Positions 47,166 through 59,064 of a stretch of 64,000 nucleotides of DNA are shown here, one piece after another. The notes beneath the pieces were generated by a model. It saw only the letters and a program-made list of their open reading frames with translations, was not told the origin of the DNA and made no database searches. The position numbers and the translations under genes were made by a program. The DNA lies in assembly GCA_028583605.1 (NCBI GenBank), contig CM053331.1:17344857-17408856 (forward strand). The letters are read 5' to 3'. The DNA comes from Dastarcus helophoroides (lineage: Eukaryota > Arthropoda > Insecta > Coleoptera > Bothrideridae). Numbering within the stretch: position 1 is the first letter of the stretch; the number at the start of each line of letters is the position of its first letter.

Positions 47166-47335
47166 TAGATCCATTTGCCTTCATTTCATCTCGATACTGT
47201 TCAAATTTACAGATTATTTGTTAAAGTAACTAAAAGAAAACACATGAAAATAGAATATGACTTCAGGAACAAGAATAATAATAATAATGCTATGAACAAA
47301 CTACTGTGTTATACTACTATACCTCACTATCTCTA

Positions 47336-48090
47336 TAATAGTATATTCTACAACAAGTTATGGAATGGCACATATTCCACCGAGCGAAAAGTTTGTTGCC
47401 CGAGCCGCAGGCGAGGGCTACGGTTTCGCGAGTGTGGAATATGCCATTCCAAACGTGCTGTAGACTATACTTTCTCTAACAAGATTATAGAAAAACCCCT
47501 AAATATTCATAAAAAAATTTAAAATAGATTACAATTTTGAAACACGACGCTTTAAATAAATACCTTAATTATTACATGTAACCATAGCAACAAAAACAAA
47601 TTACTTGATATTCCGCCCAAAAATGAACCTAAACGGCTTCTGATTCGCCGAAAGCCGTGCAGAATATTAATATTCTAAACGAACTAAATGTGCCATTCCA
47701 TAACTTGTTGTAGAATATACTATTCTATGATAGTGTTAGAGAAATGTTATTCCAGCATCCGTTCAGAATACTCGTTCGATGAATCAAAAAACGTTTAGGT
47801 TCATTTTAGGGCGGGATATCAAGTAATTTGTTTTTCTTGCTATGGTTACATAATTAATTATGGTTACATAATTAAGGTATTTATTTAAAGCCTCGCGTTT
47901 CAAAATTGTAATCTATTTTGAAGATTTTTATAAACATTTAGGGATTTTTCTATAAACTTGTTAGAAAAAGCATACTCTATAACACGTTTGGAATTGCATA
48001 TTCCACACTCGCGAAACCGTAACCCTGGCCTGCGGCTCGGGATACAAACTTTTCGCTCGTGTGGAATATGCTCCATTCCATAGATTCTTG
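47336..48090. mobile_element. inverted pair of MITE-like elements
   Basis: 47348-47645 is mirrored by 47795-48085 with high similarity (GAGCGAAAAGTTTGT, CCCGAGCCGCAGGC, TTTCGCGAGTGTGGAATATG, TAGATTACAATTTTGAAAC in both). A third copy of the terminal block (GTGCCATTCCATAACTTGTT) lies inverted at about 47688-47728, so the left unit alone has its own terminal inverted repeats. Each half contains a smaller hairpin built from GGAATGGCAC/ATGCCATTCC. The frame at 47175-47522 is a shadow. Confidence 0.8.
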
Positions 48091-48175
48091 TATGTTCATT
48101 TATATAAATTAATATGTTTATCCTTTAACACGCTGAAATGTTCAATATTGAAAATTCATAAAGACTGTTTAACTA

Positions 48176-48324
48176 CAGGCTAGACCATAAGTAATGGTAC
48201 ACAGAGCAATGGGGGATTTTTCGAATAAAAATAATGTGATTTAGCTACATTTATCTTGTACCAAAAGTTGATATTAACAGAGATACAGGGTATCAAAGTT
48301 GAAAAAATTTTTTGATTTTTTATA
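48176..48324 (+). repeat. extra terminus of the CAGG foldback family
   Basis: A 149-bp copy of the family's first 150 bp starts at CAGGCTAGACC next to TA. It is immediately followed by the full start of copy 2 at 48325, so two termini lie in tandem. Confidence 0.8.
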
Positions 48325-49519
48325 CAGGCTGGACCATAAGTAATGGTACCTAGAGCAAGAGTAGATTTTTCGTATAAAAATAACGTGATTTAGCCACATT
48401 TACCTTATACCAAAAATAGATATTAACAGAGATACAGGGTGTTACAGTTGAAAAAAAATTGTGATTTTTTCGCATAACTGATGAACACATTTCACTATAG
48501 ACAAGAAATTTGGTATAGAGGGGTTTCCTTGGTCAAGAAATTTTAATTTAACTCATAGGGGGCGCCACCTGCGCTACCTTGTGTTAATCTAAGGCATCAT
48601 AACTTTTTTGTGACTTCATGTACACTTATTTTAAATAGATATTTTTATTTACTCACATTTTTTACGTAAAAAAGGTATACTTTCTAAATGTTGATACAAG
48701 CAACCGTTTTCCAGATATTTGCCTTCAAATTTTGCCGTACGTTTATTTTAAGTTATGTAAATGTGAATTTTTCGCAGTAGGTTTCAAAATAAAAGTAATA
48801 AAAGTGACTCTAAAAGAGTTTGTATTAAATATTTCTCTACTGGGATCATTTTCACACTTATTTTTTAAATTTCTAAAGAAAATTTAAATAAAATACCAAA
48901 ACAAAATTTATTTTCAAAAATAAGTATGCTGGAAATGAACTTTTTCATGTGAAGGGATTGTAAAAAATAAAAAATCTGGCTGTCTTTTATTAAAATTTAT
49001 CTCCAAATATCTGCCTTGACTACCCAGACTATTGAAATTTTCTTGTGCGGACTCAGAGATCATATCTGACATCTCTATGTTAGAAAATAAATTACGTCTT
49101 AAGTTTTTGGATTTTCTTTATTGAGATTTTCAAAATTTAGGTAATAATATTATCAGAAAAGTAATATTTGATATAATTTAGTTTCAGAGCTGTCTTATGA
49201 TTACTGTTTTTCAAATCTACTTCGAAAATTTAATATCTTAGTAATTTAAAACCAAGGCACGTCAAGCTTTAAAGGCAAATATCTTGGAAACGGTTGCTCG
49301 TATCAACTTTCAGAAAGTACACCTTTTTAACGTAAAAAAATGGGGAAATAAAATAACCCATTTAAAATGAATATACGTGGGTGCACAAAAAAGTTATGAT
49401 GATTTAGAATTACGCAGAACGCAGGTAGCGCCCCCTATCAGCTATTGATAATATGTTAGCAAATTAGAGTTTGTCGACTTAAGAAACTCCCTTGTGCCAA
49501 ATTTCGTGCCTATATTACA
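48325..49519 (+). mobile_element. CAGG foldback element, copy 2 (right end truncated)
   Basis: Collinear with 29916 to about 31095, including both arms, but it stops at GTGCCTATATTACAATT and lacks the last 150 bp or so. No coding capacity. Confidence 0.85.
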
Positions 49520-50123
49520 ATTCTCGGATGTAAAAGTCGCGTTTCTCAATCAAGCATTTCTCATAGTCGTGGATTTAAGAGTGTGCAACATGTGTAACTG
49601 CCAAGGGGCCCTTAAAAACACATGAAAAGCTTTTTTTAGTAGTTAAAAATATTGTGGGCACAACATGGAAGGTTTTATAATATTTCCATAGAGACCCTAC
49701 CAGTGTATGCACAAGATCCCGAGAAATTTTAATCTCTTCCTGTTTTTTTTAAAATAAATTTTGTTTTTTTTCTTCGACCTCCATTTGTTAATTATTTTTT
49801 AATGCTTTTTAACATTCTGAGTTTCAATACATTTAAAAAAAAATCATTTGAATATTGACCTTTCTCGATTTTTTTTTATAATTTGAAGCTGCTTGCCTAT
49901 TTCTTTACTGTTATTTCCAAAATTCCAAGTTTCAGTTTAATAGTTTGAAAGTTTTTTTATACACATTTCAAAAGTGGAGGTAAGTGCTAAAAAAATGTGC
50001 AGGTTGCAAAGAAATACAAAAAATGGACCAAAATCATACTTACTGTTAAAGTATCTTTTTTATTTATTTACAACAAACAGAAACTAATTTATTGGAGAAA
50101 AAAGTTCATACGACAATATAAAA
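49520..50123. other. AT-rich spacer
   Basis: Nothing recognised. Confidence 0.4.
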
Positions 50124-50698
50124 ATAAGGAAAAATTTTCATTGTCCATGTAAAACGCTAAGAATTGTCCCTTCCATAGTTTTCTACGGCCGCTAAACGTA
50201 TTCCCCTACTTTGAGGCAGCATGCTCGTATCTTCCAGTTTAGATGTTAGAAAAAACTCTTCGAAAGTTTAACAACAGACTGGAATATTGTTTAGCACAGT
50301 CTGGTGGCCTATTTGAACTTCTTATATTGTAATGTTTAAAGAGTTATTTTGTTATACTCTTCATTAGAAGTATTATTTATTTTGTTTAAGAAATCTCGTT
50401 TATTTATTTTGGTTATCAAAAAATATCAGTTTTATTTTGCTTCAGACGTTGATTAAATCAACGGGCTAAAAGAACAAACAGCATGTGGTACGCAAATTTT
50501 AATAAAATTGTTGCCTGCCAGTAGTAATCCCGTAACAAAACACGTCAGAAACTATGATGTACTACTGAAATCTCCACCGGCACTGATCGCTGCGCTCTGC
50601 GTTGAATTGTTTACACCGGTGTAGGAGAATACAAGGCGCCGCCCATCTATCCCACTATTAGCTCTCAATGTTAAATCTCTCATTAACATTCTCCCTAT
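50124..50698. repeat. 575-bp dispersed repeat, copy 2
   Basis: Same orientation, start, end and length as 832-1406. See that entry. Confidence 0.85.
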
Positions 50699-51113
50699 GG
50701 ACAGTGTTTGACTTTCCTGATGTGTATAGTAGCCGCAATCTCACCAATAACGCTTTGATTTAAGTCGGGTGTTCTTGGTTAATACATTATGGATTGCGGT
50801 GCAACTCGATGCTTGCTTCTGGGTGGGTGCATATTCAAACCTATCAAAGTATTATCTAAGACATAGATACACGTAAAACACAGGTTGCAATCCAGCGTGC
50901 ACACTCTGCAAACTGCAAAGCAAATAACAATGTATCTATTTCAAAATTTAAAAAAATATGTTTGTAGCTTTTTACCTAGAAACGAACTGCAAAGGGATTG
51001 AAATGACAAAAAATTGAACCCAGATAAAAAGTCAAAAAACTAAGAATAAAAAAAATATTTTGGTATAATATAAAGATACAAAAATAATAAAAATGTTCGT
51101 AGTATTGGCTGTT

Positions 51114-51142
51114 GATATTTCGTTCTTATTAGAACTTGTCAG
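51114..51142 (-). ncRNA. hammerhead-like motif, family S copy 2
   Basis: On the minus strand: CTGACAA (one change from CUGANGA), a GTTCT/AGAAC hairpin with an AATA loop, and GAAATATC. Alignable with 40008 beyond the motif. The CGTC of the other copies has changed to TATC. Confidence 0.4.
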
Positions 51143-51163
51143 CGATGCATAACGTGGAACATA

Positions 51164-51735
51164 CAGGGTGATTCAAAATTCGATGCACAAATTTTAGGAG
51201 CGTTATTCATTAAATTATCTGAAAATTTGCAAGCCCTCTGTTTATTTTTTGATTAAAAATACTGTAAATTTGTGGGAAGATGAAGAGAGATTTACACTTG
51301 TATTGGTTAAAATTTTGCGTTTTTACTGGGAAACCTTAAATTTAAATAAAATCGTCCAGTTGGCTATGAAAAAATTTAAAATTTTGGTCTCTTGCATTTT
51401 TTTGATATAAGTAACCATTTGCAAGTAAATCGTGTTTAACTAAAGGAGAGCGTTATAAAAATAATCATCGTCAAAGTCTAACTAACCTTAGGGAGCATTT
51501 TACATATTTTAGTAAATTGAATTAATTATTTTATAACAAATATTAAAGATGTTCCCTGCTTCCTTCGCAACACAACACTCCATTCTTCTGCACATAGGCT
51601 ACCAAACACGATCATTCTAACTCAGTGAGGTAGAGGGGGTGTACTTTAGGACACATGTTTAGAGAAGGAAATAGCTTTATTTTAACTCCAGAAATATGCT
51701 CTTAACATTTGTGTATTAAATTTTGAATCACCCTG
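51164..51735. mobile_element. MITE with CAGGGTGATTCAAAATT termini
   Basis: A 17-bp perfect inverted pair, CAGGGTGATTCAAAATT and AATTTTGAATCACCCTG, bounds 572 bp without coding capacity. The left flank ends in TA; the right flank starts CA, so a TA duplication is not clean. Confidence 0.85.
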
Positions 51736-52659
51736 CAAATGTCAATTATAAAATTAAGAAATAAAGATAATTAAAATTTTTACTGGTAAAAGCAGATCAT
51801 TGAGGTAAAAAGTTATATACCTATAGGACTATACAATGTGTTTTTTTGCGAATTGTCAGTGCGACAACCTTTCACGCAAAAATTTGAGCTTTATATGCGG
51901 GATGCCATCTCACAATATTTTTCAAATGATGCAAAACTGAAAAGGGATGACTATTTTTTATGCACTGAAACTTGGTGAAAAATTTCATTGATATATTTTT
52001 AGAGAAATGCGAAAATCAAATCGATTTTATTTAATGTGAAGGATTTTTTGTCGTTTTCTGTCTTTTCTACAATCGCACATGTCTGCAGATTATTTCGGCT
52101 TGTTCGAAGCCTTTTGTGAGTAAGTAATTTTTTGAAAATAAATTTTGAAAACTTCGTAATATCTCTACATGAATTGACCGAATTTCATATATTTTTCTCC
52201 CGGTGGTTATGCTCTACGCTACGTTTCTTAAGATATTTTCATTTGCTCTTAAATATAGACGAAGTATTGGTCACTTTTATGTAAAAATCGATAAGGTAGG
52301 GATTCCCACATTATACTTAATTCTAGTGGCGCTAAATACTACCCAAAAAAGTGTTATTCTTTATTTCTCAGATCAACGCAAAGAAAATCAGCTATTCCTT
52401 AAGGACTCATTTTTTTTAATTTCAATTTATCTCATTCAATTACCTTGATTCGTTTACTAAGATAAAATAATATTATATACCTAGTTGTCTAGATGAGAAA
52501 TGTTTAAAATAAATTTTATATTTCTGTGGATGGAAACCTTTAGAGTTTTTTCAACATTGAAGACGGAACGAATTCCATCAAGTGTGAAGATTCGTAGCAA
52601 AGACGACGAAAGTCTTATATTATTGCTGTAAAGTTTAACACTTTATCAAGTGGCGAATG
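51736..52659. other. spacer
   Basis: The 81-residue frame at 52203-52448 is not recognised. Nothing else supported. Confidence 0.4.
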
Positions 52660-52990
52660 TGAAAAATCTAAAAAGAGAAAAAGGAGCTCACATTTACTCT
52701 GGCAATTCCAATCTATGCCGGCTTCTATCTGTTCCACGAGACTCTAGTGTGACATCGGTTTGTCTTGGTAGCATAGGGTTGATGTGCTTTTGCTCGCTTC
52801 GGATTTATCTTGCTAGAGTAGGTCCCATCGCCACCAGCCCTTGCTGATCGCAGCTAATCTAATTCCGCCTTCTAGCCAGCGGCCATTTGCAAACGTTACA
52901 ATTTGAAGGAATCAGCCGCGGATCACTTTAGGTTATCGGTATCGTCCTTTAGCACTTTTCGTCTTTCTCGGATCATATTTTCTTCCCGCC
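52660..52990. other. GC-richer island of unknown nature
   Basis: About 330 bp of balanced composition in AT-rich DNA. The plus frame at 52650-52847 (65 residues, ending at GPIATSPC) and the minus frame opposite have no recognised domain. It could be a fossil exon or element piece. Confidence 0.35.
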
Positions 52991-54083
52991 TGATATTTAA
53001 CTTTTATTAATATTGTAGCAGTAAAATGTACATCATATGAAATTACTGTGATATAGAGCATAACTAACTATTGAAATATTGATATTTTGCTAAAGTAACA
53101 ACACATCAAATTACTGCTTTAGAAAAATATGGTTTTTATTGTTTATGGGAGCATAAAATTGATTACAATTAAGAAGTATTACATTTAGAAATGAAAACAG
53201 TTAAATTACTTTAAGTGTAAGTGGAGAAAGATCCAAACGTTATAGTAAATAATACTTATATGTAAATTACGCGTTCACAAAATATCATACAAAAACTTCA
53301 CAAAAGCATAATTTAGTCCAAAATTGCCACATTTAGCAGAATGTCGAGTGATGTGTTAGAATTTTGGGTAAAGTGGTAATTATGTAAATGTCTTGGCCAA
53401 AGCTGTTTTATCGCCTGGCTCAACCAGCGTGCATTATGTCGACAACACGTGTAAAGCCCCTCGGGAAAGTCCAAATTGTAATCTGATATAATCTTCCATC
53501 CAAGTGCCCTCAGATGTACATGTAAAATATAAAAGTACTCGTAAATATAGCAATTTACGTTGGGGTGTTTAATGCTTTACGTATTCAAAAAGTTTGGAGC
53601 GATGATAAAAAACGTCCCTGCTGATAAATGAGTTCAGTGTTTTAGAATAATATATTGTGTGGATAACAATGTAAATTCTTTCCTGAGACATTTTCATCAA
53701 TAGAATGGCCTTTTTACCGACTAAAGACAAATGATGCATTGTGTTAACAATATACATGCTCCGGTATTCTACTTTGTCCTTAAAATTAATAATTATTTTA
53801 ATAAGTTGGATGCAGAATATCAATTTTTATTCAAGCGTTACACAAAGAGCCTTTTAAATATTAGGTAATTGTTTTACCTCAAAATCTTAAAAGTTCAAAA
53901 ACACAAAAATTATGTTTAATTTTAAAAGCTGAATGATTATGCAAAGAGAAACTAAGATTTGCTTACTTAAATTCAAGTAACACTTTACCAATGTGCTGTA
54001 GGGATGAACGACATCAACAAGACATAGATGTTAAAATCGATAAAATCGGTGATCGATAATAATCGAACCCAAAACATCGGTAT
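52991..54083. other. spacer
   Basis: No supported gene. 54030-54080 carries repeated ATCGAT/ATCGGT words just before the solo LTR. Confidence 0.4.
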
Positions 54084-54460
54084 TGTTACGGGCTTTATCG
54101 GTTCGAATTGATTACACTTATCGAATAAGACCCATTTTATTACTGAACTCAACTTTGATCACCACAATTGACAATTAACTCACTACTTATTTACTAATTG
54201 CTAACCCACTAACTACATTGACTTCTAACTGACTGACTCGAGGGAAAGCTGACCGCCTTTTTATAGTTTTGGCCCCCGGCTTCCAGAATTTTCGGCAGAT
54301 AAGGCTTATCGAATGTCGAAATTTCTGGAACGCTTATCTGCCGTTTGTTTCGTTATCGCGGCCGCTTTACCCTTATCAGAACCTTCTAGAAACTTTTTTT
54401 ATTTACTAAATTATACAATTCTATTCTAAATCCTATTTCATCTATTTACATTGCGTTACA
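54084..54460. repeat. solo LTR with GTAT target duplication
   Basis: A 377-bp segment starting TGTTACGGGC and ending GCGTTACA, flanked on both sides by GTAT (54080-54083 and 54461-54464). TG...CA ends, near-inverted termini and a 4-bp duplication fit a Ty3/gypsy-type solo LTR. A TATA-like CTTTTTATAG is present at about 54260. Its sequence is unrelated to the LTRs at 7.4 kb. Confidence 0.8.
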
Positions 54461-54464
54461 GTAT

Positions 54465-55751
54465 CATAAAATGAATTTACAGAATCACGTTCAATGGCGT
54501 AACATAGTAATTCAGGTACATGAATACATTTATTGCATGTTATATTTATTAGCCAATTAGCGTTTTAAACAATACAAACATAAAAGACAGATTTTTCCAC
54601 CATGTGCAGGTAATTTATTTAAAATTTTTCAAATAAAGATTTCTTCCGAATATTTAACCTTACTTCAAATAGGTATTAATTAAAGTTTTCTATGGAATTA
54701 TGTTACTTATAGTAAATATATTACATATTTTGACATGAATTACTTTGTTACACCAATATTTGATTATTAAAGATTTCTCTACACTCTCCAAGATCACTTA
54801 ATATTTTGAAACAAACGATTATTATTTTTTTTTCAATCACATAATTAGTGGATGGGAATTCCATCACCATTTTAATCAAACTGCTCAGTTAATTTTTATC
54901 TTGTTGATTTAATACTTCATATTAATGTGCTACGAAGGCACAGAAAATACCGAAATTATATAAAGTTTATTTAATTTGAAGCTTTTTCTTCGATTAAGAA
55001 TTTTCGCAAAATGGTTTTCATCTTGACTTTTCGCGATTTTAATTTCGAAATTTTAACTTGTCTCCAAGTTTGAAATTTAACCCAAAATTTCGATATGGCC
55101 ATCAAAATGTTCGGAGCAAAGTGGTAAGTTCAAGTTTTTAAAATCCAAATAAAAAAAATGACATAGAATCTTTTAATTTTGCTAATACGATAATTTTTCT
55201 ACATGTCGATAATGAATATTTTGGTTTTTTTCTCGAAATTTTAGTTTTTTTTTTTTTTCAAAATTTTGATATTTCCAGAAACATACTGTCGTAAACAGAT
55301 AAGTATAAGTGCAGAAAAGTGACGGTACTTTTATCCATTGCATTTTTGCAGATACCGTTTAGTAGATAATGAGACAATGAGAGTGTTAAATTTTCGACTG
55401 TCAACTTTCCCTGAAATTATTAAAAGAGATTGTTGCAGAAAATTTACATATAGAACTATAATTTTATCTTTACTTTTTCTAATTCGATAGTAAAGACATT
55501 TTAGATACAATTTTTTATTTTCTTTGTTCCAAGTAACCCAAAACCATATATATCTTTGTAAATTTTGTTCTCATTAATCAATACTCGTAGTTCTTTGAGA
55601 AACATGCTTCTATAACTGCTTACTTTGGTTTCATCTTAAAAAAATGAAGGCGTATTAAAGTAACCCCACTCTCAATTTAACTTTGATCACCGCTATTTAA
55701 TTTTTTTTCTTTGTTTTTGAAGATTTTTAGTTGAAATTAAAAAGATAGATA
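54465..55751. other. AT-rich spacer
   Basis: No gene or repeat boundary seen. Confidence 0.4.
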
Positions 55752-56083
55752 GGGGAAGGGGAACATAACCGGATACTTGACTTTAATACCCTGGAAAAGA
55801 TAACAAAAACCTGTTTATTGAGAAAATAAATATTGGTACATGTTCTTACAACTGTATACCAAATTCTTACAGAAAAATAAACCTTTATTTTAATAAAATC
55901 TTTAAAGAAAAAAATATATTCTGAAATTTTATTGTGTGAGTGTCTAAGGGTTTTGACCTATGATTTCAGTTACAGTGAGTGAAATTAAATAAAAATATGT
56001 GGAATGTTTGGCTAATAGTATTTGTAAAAAAGTTTACCTATTACAAAATTGTGATCTTTATTAAAAAAAATAATAATAATAAT

Positions 56084-57559
56084 CTGGGTGTTTCAAAATA
56101 AGATGCTCATACTTAAGGAGCATAATCTTCCAGCTATTTTAAGAAAAAAAGTTTATATCAATATAGGTCCGGAACCGCTTTATTTTTAAGTTATAGGGTC
56201 TTGCTTAAATACTATGGAACTACTCGAAATATTTTTTCAAATTTTAGGAGTTACTAACTGGGATTAAAGACGCACTTTTTTTCTTCCATCAGTGGCATTC
56301 ATCCTAATTTGCCTTTGAGTATTCTTATCAAAAACACTGGTACGTCACTGCTTTTTTACAAATTAAGTACCCATTTCATAAGCAACTTTTATTTCTTAGT
56401 AACCATGCTTCCTTGAATTTCTTTGGTTTGACGAACGGTTTTGGTTAAAAAAATTATTTAACTTTAATAATTATGTTTATTTATTTCGTAGTATATGTTT
56501 ATTAATTATTAAAAATAGTTAAATCCCAAAAACATATAAATCTAACTTACATATTAACATAAATTTTCATAACGAAACACTAATGAACAAAGCTACCTTA
56601 AAATAAGGCATTAAATTTGTATAAAAGAATATAAAACGCCAATCGAAATGCAAAGAAATGCATTTTATTTTTTATTTAGAAACCGTTGATCGGGTGAAAA
56701 AGTTAAGGAGGACTTTTTACCAAAAATGAGCAGTCTTACTGAAAGCCATATTTATTTTAAATAAATAAAACCGTGGCGCGATTTTTTTTTAATTATAAAT
56801 ATTCAAAGATATGTTAATGGAAAACCGTTCGTCACACAAAACAATTTGAGAGAGCATTTTTACCAACAAGTGAATGATGTTTATGCAATTAATGCTTACT
56901 TTAAAAAAAAAAAGCAGTGGCGTAACCTTTTAATTTAGCTATTTTACACAGATAGAAAAGTTTAAGAATTTGGGTAAGATAGCCCAAACTGCTCCACTTC
57001 CTAAATTGTACCTCTTGGTGGCAGTAAAAGTGAAAGGGGAAGCAAAGGGCATGTAGAGCTGCAATATAGGGTTTCGTAGCCCAAAGTAAACGGCCTCCTA
57101 AATTGAACCTTCTTCTATTTTCTTAGATTTTTAGAAAAATTTAAGGGGTTTAATTTAAACTAACTTACTCCACTAGGTGCTTACTCCCATGCTTTTCACC
57201 AAGAAATAAAGGTTGTTTATGAAATTGGTACTTAATTTGAAAAAAAAGCAGTGACACCATTTTTTTCGTTAAGAATACTCGATGACATATTAGCACGGAC
57301 GCCACTAATGGAGGAATAGCAAAATAATTTCCAGCAAAAAGTGCATCTTTGTGCCGAGTTAGTTACTACCAAAATTAAAAAAAATGTTTCGAGTGGTTTC
57401 ATAGTATTTAAGAAAAAAACAATTTTTTTCTTTATTTGTAAGACCCTGTAACTTAAAAATAAAGCTGTTCTGCACCTATGTTGATAAAAACTTTTTTGCT
57501 TAAAATCGCTCGAGGATTATGCTCCTTAGGTATGAGCACCTTATTTTGAATCTTCCGGA
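56084..57559. mobile_element. 1.48-kb foldback element
   Basis: The left arm 56084-56415 is mirrored by 57185-57559. Shared blocks include TTCAAAATAAG, GCTCATAC, AGGAGCATAATC, TTATTTTTAAGTTA and a GTCACTGCTTTTTT block. The outer flanks on both sides are TAA/ATT repeats. No coding capacity. Confidence 0.85.
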
Positions 57560-57560
57560 C

Positions 57561-57586
57561 TATTATTATTATTATTATTATTATTT
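57561..57586. repeat. (ATT)n tract at the LINE 3' end
   Basis: About eight ATT units. Read on the minus strand, it forms an (AAT)n tail directly after the LINE 3' untranslated region. Confidence 0.9.
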
Positions 57587-58154
57587 TCATTAACTCGGGA
57601 AACCTATTTCCCGGCAATCTCTCATCAGGAACCTACCCGGCTCCTTAGATCAGATCCTACTTTCATCCAAGAACTTTACGCAATATATTTGCAGTGCCGT
57701 ATAATGCTATTTCTTGAATTATGTTTCTATTGATGTTTCCAGGAATATCATTCACATTGTATATGAACCTCTTTGACACAGTACCCAAAGATCCTACAAT
57801 TATGGGTATTATTTTTGTTCTTAATTTCCACATACGTTGGATTTCTATTTCCAGATCTCTATATTTTATTATTTTCTCTACTTCTTTACTATCTACATTG
57901 CTATCAGCAGGGATTGCCACATCGACTATCAAACAAGTGCCACTTTTTAGGTCCTTGATGACTATGTCAGGTTTATTAGCATAAATGGTTCGATCAGTGT
58001 ATATTTGTTGGTCGTATAACAACACAATATTCCCTTCCGACTGCGTAGGTTGAGGCTCATGTTGATACCATTTAGCAGGAACTTCTATACCATAATTTTT
58101 GCTCACAGCCCAATGTATGTATGTGCATACTCTATTGTGTCTTTTGACATATTA

Positions 58155-58155
<1 letters not shown>
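57587..58155 (-). pseudogene. R4/Dong-like LINE fragment: C-terminal restriction-like endonuclease
   Basis: The frame at 57663-58106, extended in phase to about 58155, carries HWAVSKNYGIEVPAKWYQHEP, then NKPDIVIKDLKSG, LIVDVAIPAD, EKIIKYRDLEIEI, IIPIIVGSLG and a C-terminal LRKVLG. PD...D...K spacing resembles the restriction-like endonuclease of R2/R4-type LINEs. A short 3' untranslated region with a CGGGAAA/TTTCCCG hairpin leads into (AAT)n. RT is absent: the fragment is 5'-truncated at another (ATT)n tract. Plus-strand frames at 57721-57984 are shadows. Clade assignment is inferred. Confidence 0.68.
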
Positions 58156-58218
<63 letters not shown>

Positions 58219-58240
58219 ATTATTACTATTATTATTATTA
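58150..58240. repeat. (ATT)n microsatellite, about 90 bp
   Basis: Some 30 ATT units with a few interruptions, bounding the LINE fragment on its truncated side. Confidence 0.97.
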
Positions 58241-58852
58241 AAAATCACAATTTTTAGTAGGTAAACCTTTTTACAAATACTCTTAGCTAAACATTCCATA
58301 TATTTTGTTTAATTTCACTCACTGTTACTGAAGTCCGAGGTTTTTAGATTTTTAATGCTCCAGGCACTCCACTATTTGGGAAAATCCGGTTTTGCCCCTA
58401 TACCCGGGCACAACCGCACTAATGCTGCTGTTTAAGCATTTCAACAAAGGTTGCATTTGTCACAAAGAACTTAATTCAGATTTTCTTCATACAAAGGGGT
58501 ACTTTCCTCTTGTGCCCCTTCTCCGAAAAAATCGATTGCACTTTTGGCTCTAGCCAGCTTTCTTAAAGCCTATTTATTTCTTATCTACTGCTTCTATTGC
58601 TTTGCGTGTACTTTCCGTGTTCCATCCTTGCCTAATGAATTTTCTCTATTGCATGAGTGGCATTTTAATATTTTAAAGAATACACGACAAAATAACTTAA
58701 AATTATGACGGAGTACAACCGGATAACATACGGTTTTGCTCTATCCGGTTGTGCCCCAAGCATACTATTTGGTTATATGCAATACTAAAATGCATGATAA
58801 TATTATTAGAATATTATAAAGCGTACAAAATGAAACCTATAAGATAGACTAT

Positions 58853-59064
58853 CTTAATTCTGATTTAAGGATTGCTAATCTAATTTACCGTCATTTTTAA
58901 ACCTCCAGCAATAATGTTGCTTATAAATGTAGTTTCTGATTTTTTGTGCAATGGATAGACATCCATTGCACAAAAAATCAGAAACTACATTTATAAGCAA
59001 GATTATTGCTGGACCTTTAGAAATGACGGTAAATTAGATTAGCAATCTCTAAATCAGAATTAAG
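58853..59064. repeat. 212-bp near-perfect palindrome
   Basis: Two 104-bp arms with about 6 mismatches surround a 4-bp loop (AGAC at 58957-58960). Ends are CTTAATTCTGATTTA and its mirror. It lies just inside the right end of the composite element. Confidence 0.95.

Noticed and set aside
47175..47522. 115-residue plus-strand frame
   Set aside because: It runs through a non-coding inverted repeat.
57721..57984. 87-residue plus-strand hydrophobic frame
   Set aside because: Antisense to the LINE endonuclease fragment, which has clear motifs.
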